64,000 nucleotides of DNA from Bretschneidera sinensis (lineage: Eukaryota > Streptophyta > Magnoliopsida > Brassicales > Akaniaceae): NCBI GenBank assembly GCA_023935145.1, contig CM043701.1, forward strand, positions 73,144,817-73,208,816, in the 5' to 3' direction. How positions within the stretch are numbered: position 1 is the stretch's first letter; each line of letters starts with the position of its first letter. Of the stretch, positions 31,847 through 41,879 are shown piece after piece. The position numbers and the translations under genes were made by a program. The notes under the pieces are model-generated. The model was not told where the DNA came from. It ran no database searches and saw nothing but the letters and a program-made list of their open reading frames with translations.

Positions 31847-31883
31847 CATTGAGGTCAATGTAATTTTTAGTTTGGGGTGGAGG
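31847..31883 (+). other. Upstream hairpin plus PPT-like tract
   Basis: CATTGA-GG-TCAATG (6-bp perfect stem) is followed by TAGTTTGGGGTGGAGG, 1.34 kb before the 3' LTR. It matches the motif at 51810-51850 (minus strand) of the other Athila-like family. Confidence 0.65.
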
Positions 31884-33186
31884 AAACATATGTTTTGCCT
31901 TTCATTAAACTGCTTGGTGTCATTGTCCGTATCTTTTGTTTTAAGCATGCTTTGTGTTAGCCTTAGAGTTAACTCATATGTCAATGATATGAGCTTAATT
32001 GAGATAGCAGATAGCATGTAGGAGAATTTAAATTTTGCTTCGGTTTGAAATTAATTTAAGTATCAATTTTCACTTGGTTTGAGACTCTAGTTTGCAGTAA
32101 GAATGTATGATTAGTCTTAAGCACTTAGAGAAGTTTATGTTTGATTGTTTTGTGAATACTTTTGCGGTCTCGACAAGCTCTAGAACTTATTTGATAATCA
32201 CTTGAGGCGAATTCCTAGAATGCACATTACTTAGGATATGATATAGGCCATTTTTGAACCATTTGAGCCTTTTTCTTGAAAAAGAATTTGAGCTTTGTTT
32301 CTTTCAATAGCCCGTTTACTTACCCTTATAAGCCTAAAAATATTTTATCATTACCTTCCTTTTAAAACAACTTAGTTGTACACATTTGCTGAGAAGCACT
32401 TAAGAGGAGTAAAGATGGGAAATATGAAAAACCATAACCCAAGTATATTAAAGAAGATAAGTTAGGGGTTGTGGAAAAGAAAAGAATGAAAGAGGAGGTG
32501 AATGGTCTTATGCCAAAATAGAAAGGAAAAGAAAAGAAAGAAAAAGAAGTGAAGGATGGCAAAGAAAGAAGAAAAGAAAGGAAAAGTGGTGGCTTATCGA
32601 AGATATGCTCTTATAAAAAAAAAATAGTGATTTGTTGAAAGAAATGCTCGAAAAATGGTTGGAAGAGTTGGGTATTGAAGTAAGGTTATCCAGTGCTTAA
32701 AGAATTATGTTTAAAGCTAAGAGATTGAGTTCTTTTTCTCATGAATCTTTCATATTTTTTCTTAACCTTTACCTTAGCCTAACATTACAAGCCTATTAAA
32801 GACCTATTGATCCAATGTAATGTGATTTTTCTACAATAGTGGAGAGTAATTTGAAAAGTAAGCCTATGGAGCTTGTTTATGTGATTGATGTCACATAATT
32901 TGTTATGTTTCTAGAGGCCAAGACTTGTATTCATGAATATTATGCATAAAATCATCCGGGTGTTCGGATTAATGGTTTATGGTAAGATGGATGTTAAGAG
33001 TCAATAACGATTTTAAGATTGATGCTTGGATTACTTTTTGGACTTAAGTGAAATTTAATGATTATTTGTGCCGAGTGTTATGTGCAATTTTTGAGACAAA
33101 ATGTGAATTACTCTTGGTTAACACTAATATTTCTTTTCATTTACTTTGATTCCCACCGTAGAATTCATCTTTTGTTTTCGCTTGAA

Positions 33187-33221
33187 TTGCTAGAGACTAG
33201 CAATAAGCGAGTTGGGGGTTG
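33187..33221 (+). other. Terminal hairpin and polypurine tract of Athila
   Basis: TTGCTAG-AGA-CTAGCAA (7-bp perfect stem, 33187-33203) is followed by GCGAGTTGGGGGTTG directly before the 3' LTR. Confidence 0.8.
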
Positions 33222-34577
33222 TGATGAGAGCCATAAAATGCATCTTAATCGTACTTATTTGTTGGTACTTTAAAGGTTGATTTAGGTTTTAAATGCATTT
33301 TTATTCGTTAACAACTCTAAAGTGGTATTCTTGGAACATTAACTTATTTCTTGCATTTTCAGGTATCTTGAGTTAAAAAAAAAAGATGGAAAAAGCATTC
33401 GGTGCTTGAAGCAAGATGATTCAATGCATACCAAATTGGAGCCATGGCTGCAGAGAGATAAAACAAAACAGATCTCTACAAATCAGGTCAAGGTGCACCC
33501 TAGAGGAGCTGGGGCGCACCCTTCAGAAAGAAGACCAAAAGAAGCCTCAAAGATCCAACAGGTCAAGGTGCACCCTGGAGAAGCTGAGGTGCACCTTGAA
33601 GGGCTGAGGCGCACCATGGAGAAGCTGAGGTGCACTCCACCATATACACAAGAAACTTGACAAAAGCCAAGGTGCAGCGCGACTAAGCCAAGGTGCAGCG
33701 CGCGCACAGACCCTGTTCTCCGAGTTAGACCCTAATTAGGTCTTTAATGATTTGTTCAAACCCTAAAACACCCTTAGGCCTTGTACACTATAAATATACC
33801 ACTTAGGGTTTGTAATTAGACATTCAAAAACCTGGAAAACTCAAGGAAGCAGCAACTTTTCCTCTATCAAAGTGTGCAACCATGAGCCCCATGGCTAACT
33901 AATCTCCAAGCAAGGCGAAGGGATGAATCCTTAGGTGTAGTTGTTTCGATTTCCCTTACTTGATTCAATTGTAATAGAGCTTTAGTGTTCAAACATTGTT
34001 ATGATTTACTTTTTAATCTAATTATAAGATTTCATCTAATTCGGTGATTGTATCTTTCTCTTTGATATAAATTTAGTCATGCTTTCCTTATGTCAAGATT
34101 ATTTGGGTATGATTGAGTCCGGTAGATCTAGCCTTTAGGTTTGTCCATTACTGCAATATTGTCATCAAAGATATATTTTCGTTTCTTGATAAACTTATAG
34201 GATAGATCATGTGTGCATAAATTGAAAATAAAAAGTACTTCATAACAATCAAATTAGGGTTTATACACGTTCTCATTGAATATTTACCGATTGCCTGTTT
34301 GGGAAGTGAAAAGTGTAATCGAGATAAAAATAACTGAATCAAGTTAGGAGTAGGGCAACGAACCTAGGGAGGATTCCCGGATCCTTGTTGTTCCCCTATT
34401 ATATTTTACAATCTACTTTACACAATTGTTTCACTATCAATTTCTGATTCTCTTACTCATTTGGATTTATCGTTTTGGATTAAAGTTTACCCCTTCCTTT
34501 GTAGTTAACTTGTTTCCCTGTGGAATCGACACCCCAAAGCTGTGCTACAAAAACCGTGTATGTTTTGGACGTAATCA
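33222..34577 (+). repeat. Athila 3' LTR
   Basis: 1356 bp, TGATGAGAGCC...GTAATCA, aligning end to end with 22742-24090. The box array lies at about 33490-33705. Confidence 0.95.
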
Positions 34578-35398
34578 TGGACAGATTGTCCCTACTCGAC
34601 TGGTAAGAACCACCCAGTCGACTGGTACCTTCAACAACCTTAAAAATGGGATTTTTAACTTGATCTAGTCGACTGGTACTAAGATCCAGTCAACTAGTAG
34701 TTCAAAAAATATGACCATTGAAATGCGAGATTTCAGCACAAAATTCGCCAAATCGTACCAGAATAGTACAAAGTGGCCATATTACATTAAGGCTATATAA
34801 ACCCACTCTATTGAGCATTTCAAAATGCAGAATACACATTCAATCAAGTTTTTACTCATTGATACACAAAAGTTTTGAAATGTTTATTGTTGAGCCATTC
34901 TTCAAGCTTTACCTTGAAAGAGAGATATTATTCAGTTGTATAAGCTTTCATTGTTATCTCTCTACTATTTACTTTACAGCTTTATTGTAAAGGGATTAGC
35001 TTCTGAAAGGAAGAGATTAGCTTCCGAAAGAAAGAGATAACTTCCGAAAGGAAGAGATTAGCTTCTGAGAGGAAGGGATTTTGCTTCCAAGAGGAAGGGA
35101 CTTGCTTCCAAGAGGAAGGGATTGATTGTAAGGTTGTGAAGTTGCACGACTAAGTTTCTTAGTGGATTACTTCAAGGAGGTTCCTTAAAGATAGTGGACG
35201 TAGAGTCGAAACGAATATGATATTGCCGTACCATTATAAACTGAGTTTGCATCCTCTATTCCTTAAACTCTTTTATTTATAGCACATTATTTGTTTACAT
35301 GCTTATGGGTTATCTGTTTTTATAAACTTGTGTTTAATTAGCAAAAGTTTTTTAAAAACCCAATTCACCCCCCTCTTGGATTGAAACCTCAGTCTACA
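34578..35398 (+). repeat. SIRE-like 3' LTR, right fragment
   Basis: Begins with the second TGGAC (34578-34582) and aligns with 12600-13370. It has about six purine-rich hairpin units (34985-35125) against four to five in the 5' LTR, and the U5 stem-loop at 35170-35190. Ends AGTCTACA, then ATTAC. Confidence 0.93.
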
Positions 35399-35403
35399 AT
35401 TAC

Positions 35404-35821
35404 CAATCAACTCCATCCAATGCCTCTGTCTCAATTTTAGTCCTCTCTGGATATTTAATTATATCAAACTCTTATAGTTAGTAAATATCTCACAAGTGTC
35501 TGTATACAGATGATGTCTCCAAATCTTCAAAGCAAACATTATGACCGCTAGCTCTAAGTCATGGGTAAGGTAATTTCTCTTATGATTCTTCAATTACTTA
35601 GAAGCATAAGCTATAACTTTCCCATGTTGGATTAACACACATCCCAACCCCTGATGTGATGCATCACTATATACCACAAATACTTCATCACTAGAAAGAA
35701 GCACTAATACTGAAGCAGTAGTCAGTTTCTCTTTTAACAGCTGGAAACTCCTCTCACATTCTTCTGACCACCAAAAAGTCACTTCCTTTCTGGTCAATCT
35801 AGTCAATGGTCCAGTAATCAT
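35404..35821 (-). pseudogene. Chromovirus RNase H, N-terminal part
   Basis: Minus-strand ORF 35594-35821 reads TFWWSEECERSFQLLKEKL, then VVYSDASHQGLGCVLIQHG, then VIAYASK. Similarity continues through stops (THDLELAVIMFALKIWRHH) to the copia insertion at 35398. The first catalytic Asp (SDAS) is kept. The rest is at 12040-12193. Confidence 0.85.
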
Positions 35822-35830
35822 AGAAAAATT

Positions 35831-36500
35831 CTAGATAAACCTCCTATAAAAACTGGTTAACCCTAAAAAGCTTCTAATTTCAATTACACTAGTGGGTCTT
35901 TCCCAATTCAATACTGCCTCTACTTTCTGTGGGTCAACTACCATACCATCTCCTGACACAACATGCCCCAAGAAAGATATTTCACTCAACCAAAACTCAC
36001 ACTTAGAGAACTTTACATACAATTTCTCTCTCCTCAGAATTTCCAATACTATATCTAAATGTTGCATATGCTTCTCTTCATTCTTAGAATATACCCGAAT
36101 ATCATCAATAAATACAATCAAAAATCTATCCAAGAATGGTTTGAACGCCAGATCCATTAGATCTATAAATGTTGTAAGAGCATTGGTTAACCCAAATGGC
36201 ATCACAAGAAACTCGTGATGGCCAAAACGTGTCCTAAAAGCAGTCTTAGGCACGTCCCCCTCCTTTATCCTTAACTGATGATAACCCGATCTCAGGTCTA
36301 TCTTAGAAAACACCCTAGCCCCCTTCAACAGTTCAAACAAATCATCTATCTTTGACAAAGGATATTTGTTCTTAATAGTGATTTTATTCAGTTATCTATA
36401 GTTTATAAACAATCTTATCGTTTTATCTTTCTTCTTCACAAAAACAACACAGAGGCTCCTCAAACACATTAGGTCTGATAAATTGATTGTCTAATAATTC
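35831..36500 (-). pseudogene. Chromovirus reverse transcriptase
   Basis: The ORF 35831-36358 carries [31 protein letters not shown] and the polymerase site FIDD ([12 protein letters not shown], near 36100-36113), then [15 protein letters not shown] and [13 protein letters not shown]. Upstream, KKKDKTIRLFINYR is followed by TAA where Glu is expected, and a frameshift separates it from the protease part. In PFGLTNA and LTTF, intact elements usually have Ala-Pro-Ala, so a structural Pro is lost. Confidence 0.88.
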
Positions 36501-37130
36501 TTAAAATGGTACTTTCAACTTTCTCAACTCAGTTGGTGTCATTTTATAGGGTACTATGGATATATGTGATGAACTTGATATCACATCAATAAAGAATTTA
36601 ATCTCTCTACTGGGAGACAAACTAGACAACTTTTCATGAAACCAATTAGGAAAATTTTTTATTGCTAAGATTTCTTTTAACTCCCTATTTTCCTTTTTAG
36701 AATCCATTATATATGCCAAATATTCCTCACAACCCTTCTTCAACCATCTATTAGCAGTCAGGGCAGAAAGAAGACAATTTGCAAGTATCTTACGTTCTCC
36801 TTGAAAGTTAAACTCTTTTTGTCCTGGTATATTAAAAACCACATTTTTCTTAAAACAATCAACCCAGACATGATACACCGACAACCAATTCATCTCCAAA
36901 GTCAAATCAAAATCAACCATACTCAAATAAAACAAATCAACTTCAAATTCTCTATCACTGATATGAATCACATAACCCTTGTAAATATTTATGATTATCT
37001 TTATCTCTGGTGGGAACTTCAACAATAATATTATGCACCAATAGACTTCATAAATATATTAGATGCAAAAGAATGGGTTGCACTAGAATCAATTAATAAT
37101 CTAGCATGTATATCAACACTAGATATTGTA
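36501..37130 (-). pseudogene. Chromovirus protease and protease-RT linker
   Basis: The protease site is seen at about 37045-37115 as LLIDSSATHSF, where the family has DSGATHSF, so the active-site Gly is Ser. The 174-codon piece 36501-37025 continues with VDFDLTLEMNWLSVYHVWVDC, FNFQGERKI, GCEEYLAYI and IKNFPNWFHEKL, ending with PYKMTPTELRKLKVPF just before RT. Confidence 0.82.
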
Positions 37131-38457
37131 CCCATAACAATATCAGGAGTAGCTTAGGCATCCTACTGAGTCAACACTTAAATTATGTTATCTCTGGATT
37201 GCATCTGATTACCTCGCCCTTTTTCAATAACTGTTCCTCTGCCTCTGTCCCATATACTTCCTAATCCACCACCTCTCTCCACCTGTCTTCTTCCAACACC
37301 TCCAGCACTTATCTCAACAGATTTCCCCTTGGTAGTATACATACTCATCTACCATAACTTCCAGTTCTCATAGCTTGTCTCCCAAATTTAGGGGTCCTAC
37401 CAATATTATTTTGAGCTACAGAAGCAATAGATCCTACTTTCCTATGACTCTATATTACAGTTCCCTATAAAAAAACGTTTCATCTGGGGTGATCTCCCAC
37501 CTTAAACACTCATACTGCCACTACCTCTAGAACCATTATGTCTAAGCCTCTTCACCCACTCTCCCCCCCCGCCCCGCCCCTTAAACTTCATCACATCTTT
37601 CTTAATCTGAAGTGCTATATCCACCAACCTAACATAATTCATATGTTTCATGCAAGATAGTTTTGCTTTAATCTCAAAATATATTCCATCTATGAACCTC
37701 TTATACTTCTTCTCCTTTATATCTATCATTTTCGATACAAACCTTGACAAGGCCAAAAATCTGTTATCATACTAAGCCACAATCAACATATTTTACCTTA
37801 AATAAATGAAATCTCTCTTCTGTTGGGCTCTGAAAGTATATGAGCAAAATTTATAAATAAAAAAAGCCTCCTTAAACCTACTCCAAGTTAAGGGTCTATC
37901 AATATATACGCTTAACCTGGGAAGAATATCCTCCCACCATTCTGAAGCTTCTCCTTCTAACTTAAACGAAGCAAAAGCGACCCTCTGCCTATCAGTCACT
38001 GGTAAAATACCAAATAATCTCTCTATGTGTTTCACCCATAGCTCAGGATCCAAAGGATTCATAGATCCTTTAAACAACAAAGCATTCAACTTAATATATC
38101 TAGCAATCTCCCTGCATCTCGTGCATAAACTCACTTTTTCCCTTTTCAACATTTACCATTTTTGGATTTACAGTAACCTCAGGTACTACTCTAACCTATT
38201 CATCAAGTTTATGCTATAGACTATCAACTCTATCATTTGTTACATTCATTTTCTTAAGAGCATCAGCAAGAGCTTCTCTCACACTCCTACTAATATCAAT
38301 TATACTGTCAACAAGTTCCCTTCTAAGAACCATAGACTCAGACTCAACTTCCATCTCAACCTCAGCTCGTTTAAAATTAAGACCTACCATGCATTCTCAA
38401 GTTAACAACTCTAACTCTAGCTCTAGCACGTCCACATGTCATCCTTAGATTATTCAT
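37131..38457 (-). pseudogene. gag: Chromovirus gag (Retrotrans_gag), broken
   Basis: A start codon at 38455-38457 gives a basic MNNLRMTCGRARARVRV leader with stops. The capsid-like domain is in 37793-38152 (FKGSMNPLDPELWVKHIERL, FASFKLEGEASEWWEDI, SRFKEAF). A frameshifted continuation in 37502-37756 has KYKRFIDGIYFEIKAKLS and a Gly-rich segment. The zinc knuckle expected near 37480 is not intact: only one Cys is recognisable. Confidence 0.82.
37560..37581 (+). repeat. C-rich tract
   Basis: CTCTCCCCCCCCGCCCCGCCCC; on the sense strand it encodes the Gly-rich patch of gag. Possible i-motif or G-quadruplex on the opposite strand. Confidence 0.7.
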
Positions 38458-38527
38458 TAAAATATAATTTATTTTTATCTTCCACTTTTTTTATTTTTAA
38501 GTAGTCAACAGAATCATAAAACCTAAT

Positions 38528-38541
38528 GCTCTCATACCAAA
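38528..38541 (-). other. Chromovirus primer binding site
   Basis: The minus strand reads TTGGTATGAGAGCA a few bases after the 5' LTR, a near match to the initiator-tRNA-Met site. Confidence 0.75.
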
Positions 38542-38543
38542 AT

Positions 38544-40707
38544 TACAACAACCCATCTCGGGTTGGCCACCCCCGAGACAGTGTATCACATTTTGAAAAT
38601 CTCAGTACGACACATATATGTAACAAAATAAAAAAAAATCAACTAAAATTATATATATCTATACATCAATCCTCAACCTTCAACCCTCAATAAGAGAGTT
38701 AGATTATTAAAATCCCAACTGAAACATTATATACAACATATGATGCATGAATATTTATAATATTTTATTTTTCATTAGTCTGAGAATGTGGACCATGAGG
38801 CTTACAGATAATCACTCAGTCTGAATATCAGCTCACCAATCTATTTGTCTTGCCTGCTACCTGAAATTATTTGACAATGAGGAGTGAGCTTCACAAGCTA
38901 AGTGAATTAAATTTACTAGAAGTATTCAATTATTCAAATAGTCTTCCAATATTCATTCATCTATATCTCATATAATTCGATAATAGCATTCTATTATCAC
39001 TACTCATATCATAAGCCTCATCCTTTATCAATCTCTTCTTCTCATACATTTAATCATTTTAAGACTATCAATTCTATCTCATAATTGCCTCGTTATGAGG
39101 CTCACATCATATAATCAGTCACTCGGATAATTCTTATCATATCATACTTTCATATTTATTTCTCATCATATTTGTCTCTCGGTGAGACTCATTTGTCTAT
39201 CAGTTATATCACAATCAAGACTGATGCTTTAGCATCCCAATTAACAATAATCAATATTTAAAACAAATGCAATGCATGCATTTAAATTATCATATCATTT
39301 GGGAACGTCTTCCCATATGTCGACATGTTTTAGCTTAGACCAACTACCCTCTCGGTTCTTTTATTTTATTTATATCCGCTGCCCTCCCAATTCTTTTATT
39401 TTCTCTATATATCGATTGTCACAGTTTCCATTTATTTTCAGCATACACCGGCTATCACGGTTTTCATTTAGACTGGCCCCCTCTCAGTTATTTTATTTCC
39501 AACATATACCGGCTGTCACAGTTTTCATTTATTTCTAGCATATACTTGCTGTCACGGTTTTCATTTAGACTGGCCCCCTCTTGGTTCTTTTATTTTATGC
39601 ATATGCATATGAACAATGTTATGAAATATGTACATGAACAATAATATAAAAACAAGCATGCATTCAGACATTCAATTTAGCTATCCAACTTTTTCTCAAA
39701 ATTATTATTTGATCATATTCATTAAATTATCTCCTCATATATCATATCAAATTATCAATCATAGCTTGTCAAGAATTTCATTTATTCCTTCATTATACAT
39801 TTAATCAACTCATTATTTCAATAATATTACTTCTCATATAATAAATCTTTAACATATCAATTATTCCTATCATACCCATCAACCAACTTTCATCTATCAT
39901 GAAATCATAGGTTAATAATTAATTCAAAGATTATCACTTTATATTTCATATTTATCTCAATTACTAAAAGTAAATCTAACTTACCACGTAGCACTTAAAG
40001 CTACCCGGGGATCACCTCCTTGTCTTTCTTGCTTCTTTCAGCAATTTTCCCCAATAGCTGATTGTCAACACCTGACATAATATTTATATTAAAATTTCTA
40101 ATTTATTCTTCAATTCTTCCTGAATTCATACCCTTTAAAAATTCCCACATTGAGTTCCGAGAAATTTCATGTATACTAAATTTCAAAAAATAAAATTCAC
40201 ATTATTAACTTTTGTTTTTCTTAGAGCTTTCCTCGACTATCTTTAAAAATCTCCCATAAACCCCTTCAAAATTTTACTCTTTCAACCTTTCTTTCAGTCC
40301 TAAATGTTTAAAGAAATAAAGTAGTTTGAATTGAAGAAGGAAGAAAACCAAACGGGATTTGGTAAGAAAAATACAAAATAAACAAGAAACTAAATTTTAT
40401 ATTCAAAACCGTTTTTAAAACTACAATCATTTAGCTTGCTATTTAACAAGCAAGAGGTTGCATGTATTTTGACAACACCTGGACTACAGGTGTTGTTAAT
40501 CATTGTTTTTTTCTTATTCTTCTTCCTTCCCCTTTTGTAACAACGTCCAAATTTGTTTTCCTTTTTCTTTACACCACCACACATCCAGTTTTTTTCAAAA
40601 GAATTATTTTATTTAATAATAAATCTTTCATGTATATATTATTTTATTTTCATATAATATCTATCAAATTACTTATTTACCCTTACTTTAAGAACACAGG
40701 TATTACA
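38544..40707 (-). repeat. Chromovirus 5' LTR
   Basis: 2164 bp, aligning with 8678-10523 except for an extra 317-bp segment at 39320-39636. Its sense 3' end reads TTGTTGTA instead of GTCGTTACA, consistent with decay at CG sites. Confidence 0.92.
39320..39636 (-). repeat. 317-bp segment present only in the chromovirus 5' LTR, with internal tandem repeats
   Basis: It contains repeated units such as CGGTTTTCATTTAGACTGGCCCCCTC and CATATACCGGCTGTCACAG, about five partial copies. It is absent from the 3' LTR between CATATG and AACAATAATA. Short ATATG/ACATG matches at the edges suggest deletion from the other copy. Confidence 0.8.
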
Positions 40708-40712
40708 TAATG
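40708..40712. other. Target-site duplication TAATG of the chromovirus, right copy
   Basis: Identical to 8673-8677 and directly next to the LTR ends on both sides. Confidence 0.9.
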
Positions 40713-40723
40713 AGTTTGAGTCA

Positions 40724-40735
40724 GCTTTGATACCA
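40724..40735 (-). other. TRIM primer binding site
   Basis: The minus strand reads TGGTATCAAAGC two bases after the TRIM 5' terminal repeat, matching the initiator-tRNA-Met site at 11 of 12 positions. Confidence 0.8.
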
Positions 40736-40737
40736 TT

Positions 40738-40859
40738 TGTAACACCACGAGCCTATCACTTAAAAGTGCTAGCTCAATTTGCTTTTGAGATCATAAGGTC
40801 TTAAATATATACCAAGATATTTTCCATTGCTCTACCGATGTAGGATGTGGGTCGTCACA
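40738..40859 (-). repeat. TRIM terminal repeat (sense 5' copy)
   Basis: TGTAACACCACGAG...GGGTCGTCACA, the partner of 8430-8550. Confidence 0.85.
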
Positions 40860-40864
40860 TTTAT
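40860..40864. other. Target-site duplication TTTAT of the TRIM, right copy
   Basis: Matches 8425-8429 exactly. Host sequence resumes here. Confidence 0.88.
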
Positions 40865-41879
40865 TTTTGTTCTAAGTTAAAAAAAAATAAGGACATTTTT
40901 ATCATTCAAACAATGCATTTCATCTTTCTCATTGGCTTTGTCGAGTCACGCCAGGTCTACTCAGCCCAAGATCGTAACAACTACAAAATTGTTGACCTGA
41001 TGATCGTAGCATGCCTAGAATCGTATGATCTTGACCTTAATTATTTAGGATCTGGACTGGATCAGGAAGATGATGAAGAAGAAAGAGAAAAAAAAGGAGA
41101 GAGAAACTAGAGAAAGATAAAGGAGAGAGAAATAAAAGGAGCTCCTTAAATACAGCTTATATGAAAAAATTATTAAGAAGGCAAGAAAAATAACCGAGAA
41201 GATGTATCACATCTTTATTTAGGAGTGATTTTGCTTACTATCCTCAACATGTTAAATGCATCATTCACCATATCAATAGGCAGTTAGGTAAGTGTTAGAG
41301 GTTTGGACAATGACAATGGCTAATCTGTATTTTTTTCATCATCAAAAATCTATTTAGTTTAAATTACACTAATCTTCCTAGTTAAGTGAAATGTCAAGGA
41401 TAATTATGATCTAAAAAGGTTGGGGCACAATGTTAACTTGATCTAAGCTCGAGTTCGTAACGTACACTTCGTGTGAGTTGATGTTAGAGCTCAAGTCTTG
41501 TTGTTATTACTCGGCTTGACTGAAACTCATTTCTTTCTTACACCATTGTCGAGCACAAGCATCGGCTCAATTCCACCCTTAGATTATGAAAAGTCCTAGG
41601 CTGGTCAGTTACCAAATCAGCCCACCTTAATGGCTAAGTTAGTAGTGTTATAGAGTCAACTCTGATTCTAACAACTTACAATTAAGATTTATGTGACAGG
41701 AATTTGGTTCTAGAAGAATTCTCCACTAGTAGTGTTGATTGTGAAATTGATTTATTTAAGAATTTGATGGATTTTCCAACGGATTATCAATAAATCCACA
41801 AAGAAATGAATTGTAGAGGCAAGAAATATAAAGAATCTAAAGGAAATCAATGAAGACACAAAGATTACATGGTTTAGAT
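40865..41879. other. Anonymous flank, no gene recognised
   Basis: An 87-codon frame (40847-41110) begins inside the TRIM repeat, is low-complexity at its end (acidic/Lys) and matches no family I know, so it is not called a gene. The purine-rich stretch 41065-41140 and CTCGAG-type motifs at 41440-41560 are noted. Confidence 0.55.

Larger units (their letters stand above)
31536..33221 (+). other. Athila 3' untranslated region
   Basis: Non-coding; short ORFs are shadows. It contains a first hairpin plus G-rich tract (31847-31883) and the terminal hairpin plus PPT (33187-33221). A purine-rich stretch (32395-32600) is notable. Confidence 0.75.
22742..34577 (+). mobile_element. Athila-type Ty3/gypsy element with env-like ORF, inserted in the SIRE-like 3' LTR
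   Basis: LTRs at 22742-24090 and 33222-34577 both begin TGATGAGAGCC and end GTAATCA. The target duplication TGGAC is perfect (22737-22741 and 34578-34582). The PBS is of the TGGCGCCGTTGCC type. Order is gag with CCHC, protease, RT, RNase H, integrase and env-like ORF, as in the Athila clade. The 11.8-kb element is structurally complete and is the youngest level of the nest. It is inactivated by many stops, mostly at former TGG or CGA codons, and a few frameshifts. Confidence 0.93.
12194..35398 (+). mobile_element. SIRE-like Ty1/copia element with env-like ORF, 3' LTR split by an Athila insertion
   Basis: The 5' LTR is 12194-13370. The 3' LTR is 22332-22741 plus 34578-35398, split by a gypsy element. 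A tRNA-iMet primer site follows the 5' LTR and a GGGGGAGA purine tract precedes the 3' LTR. Internal order is gag (UBN2-type domain, CCHC knuckle, coiled coil), protease, integrase, RT, RNase H, then a palindrome array and an env-like ORF. That order and the env-like ORF are typical of the SIRE/Maximus lineage. Native length without the Athila is about 11.4 kb. The two LTRs look a few percent diverged by eye, and the coding regions carry several stops and frameshifts. Confidence 0.92.
8678..40707 (-). mobile_element. Tekay/Del-like chromovirus (Ty3/gypsy), split by the SIRE-like element
   Basis: Minus-strand element with LTRs at 38544-40707 (5') and 8678-10523 (3'). The target duplication TAATG is perfect (8673-8677 and 40708-40712). 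Sense order is gag, protease, RT, RNase H, integrase, chromodomain-like tail, as in Tekay/Del chromoviruses. The plus-strand copia element 12194-35398 interrupts the RNase H region. Native length without the insertion is about 8.8 kb. All domains carry stops and frameshifts; integrase and protease catalytic positions are altered, so the element is dead. Confidence 0.9.
8430..40859 (-). mobile_element. TRIM-like miniature LTR retrotransposon, split by a 32-kb nested insertion
   Basis: Two direct terminal repeats of 121-122 bp (8430-8550 and 40738-40859) begin TGTAAC and end TCACA in window orientation. On the sense (minus) strand the 5' repeat is followed by TGGTATCAAAGC, a good match to an initiator-tRNA-Met primer site, and the 3' repeat is preceded by a purine tract. 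The TRIM's own internal sequence is only about 150 bp (8551-8677 plus 40713-40737), has no coding capacity and is interrupted by the chromovirus. A perfect 5-bp duplication, TTTAT, flanks it. The terminal repeats differ at roughly a fifth of positions by eye, so it is the oldest level of the nest. The 5S-rRNA-like core of Cassandra TRIMs is not visible. Confidence 0.82.

Noticed and set aside
40847..41110. 87-codon ORF as a host gene
   Set aside because: It starts inside the TRIM terminal repeat, has a low-complexity acidic/Lys end and no recognisable domain.
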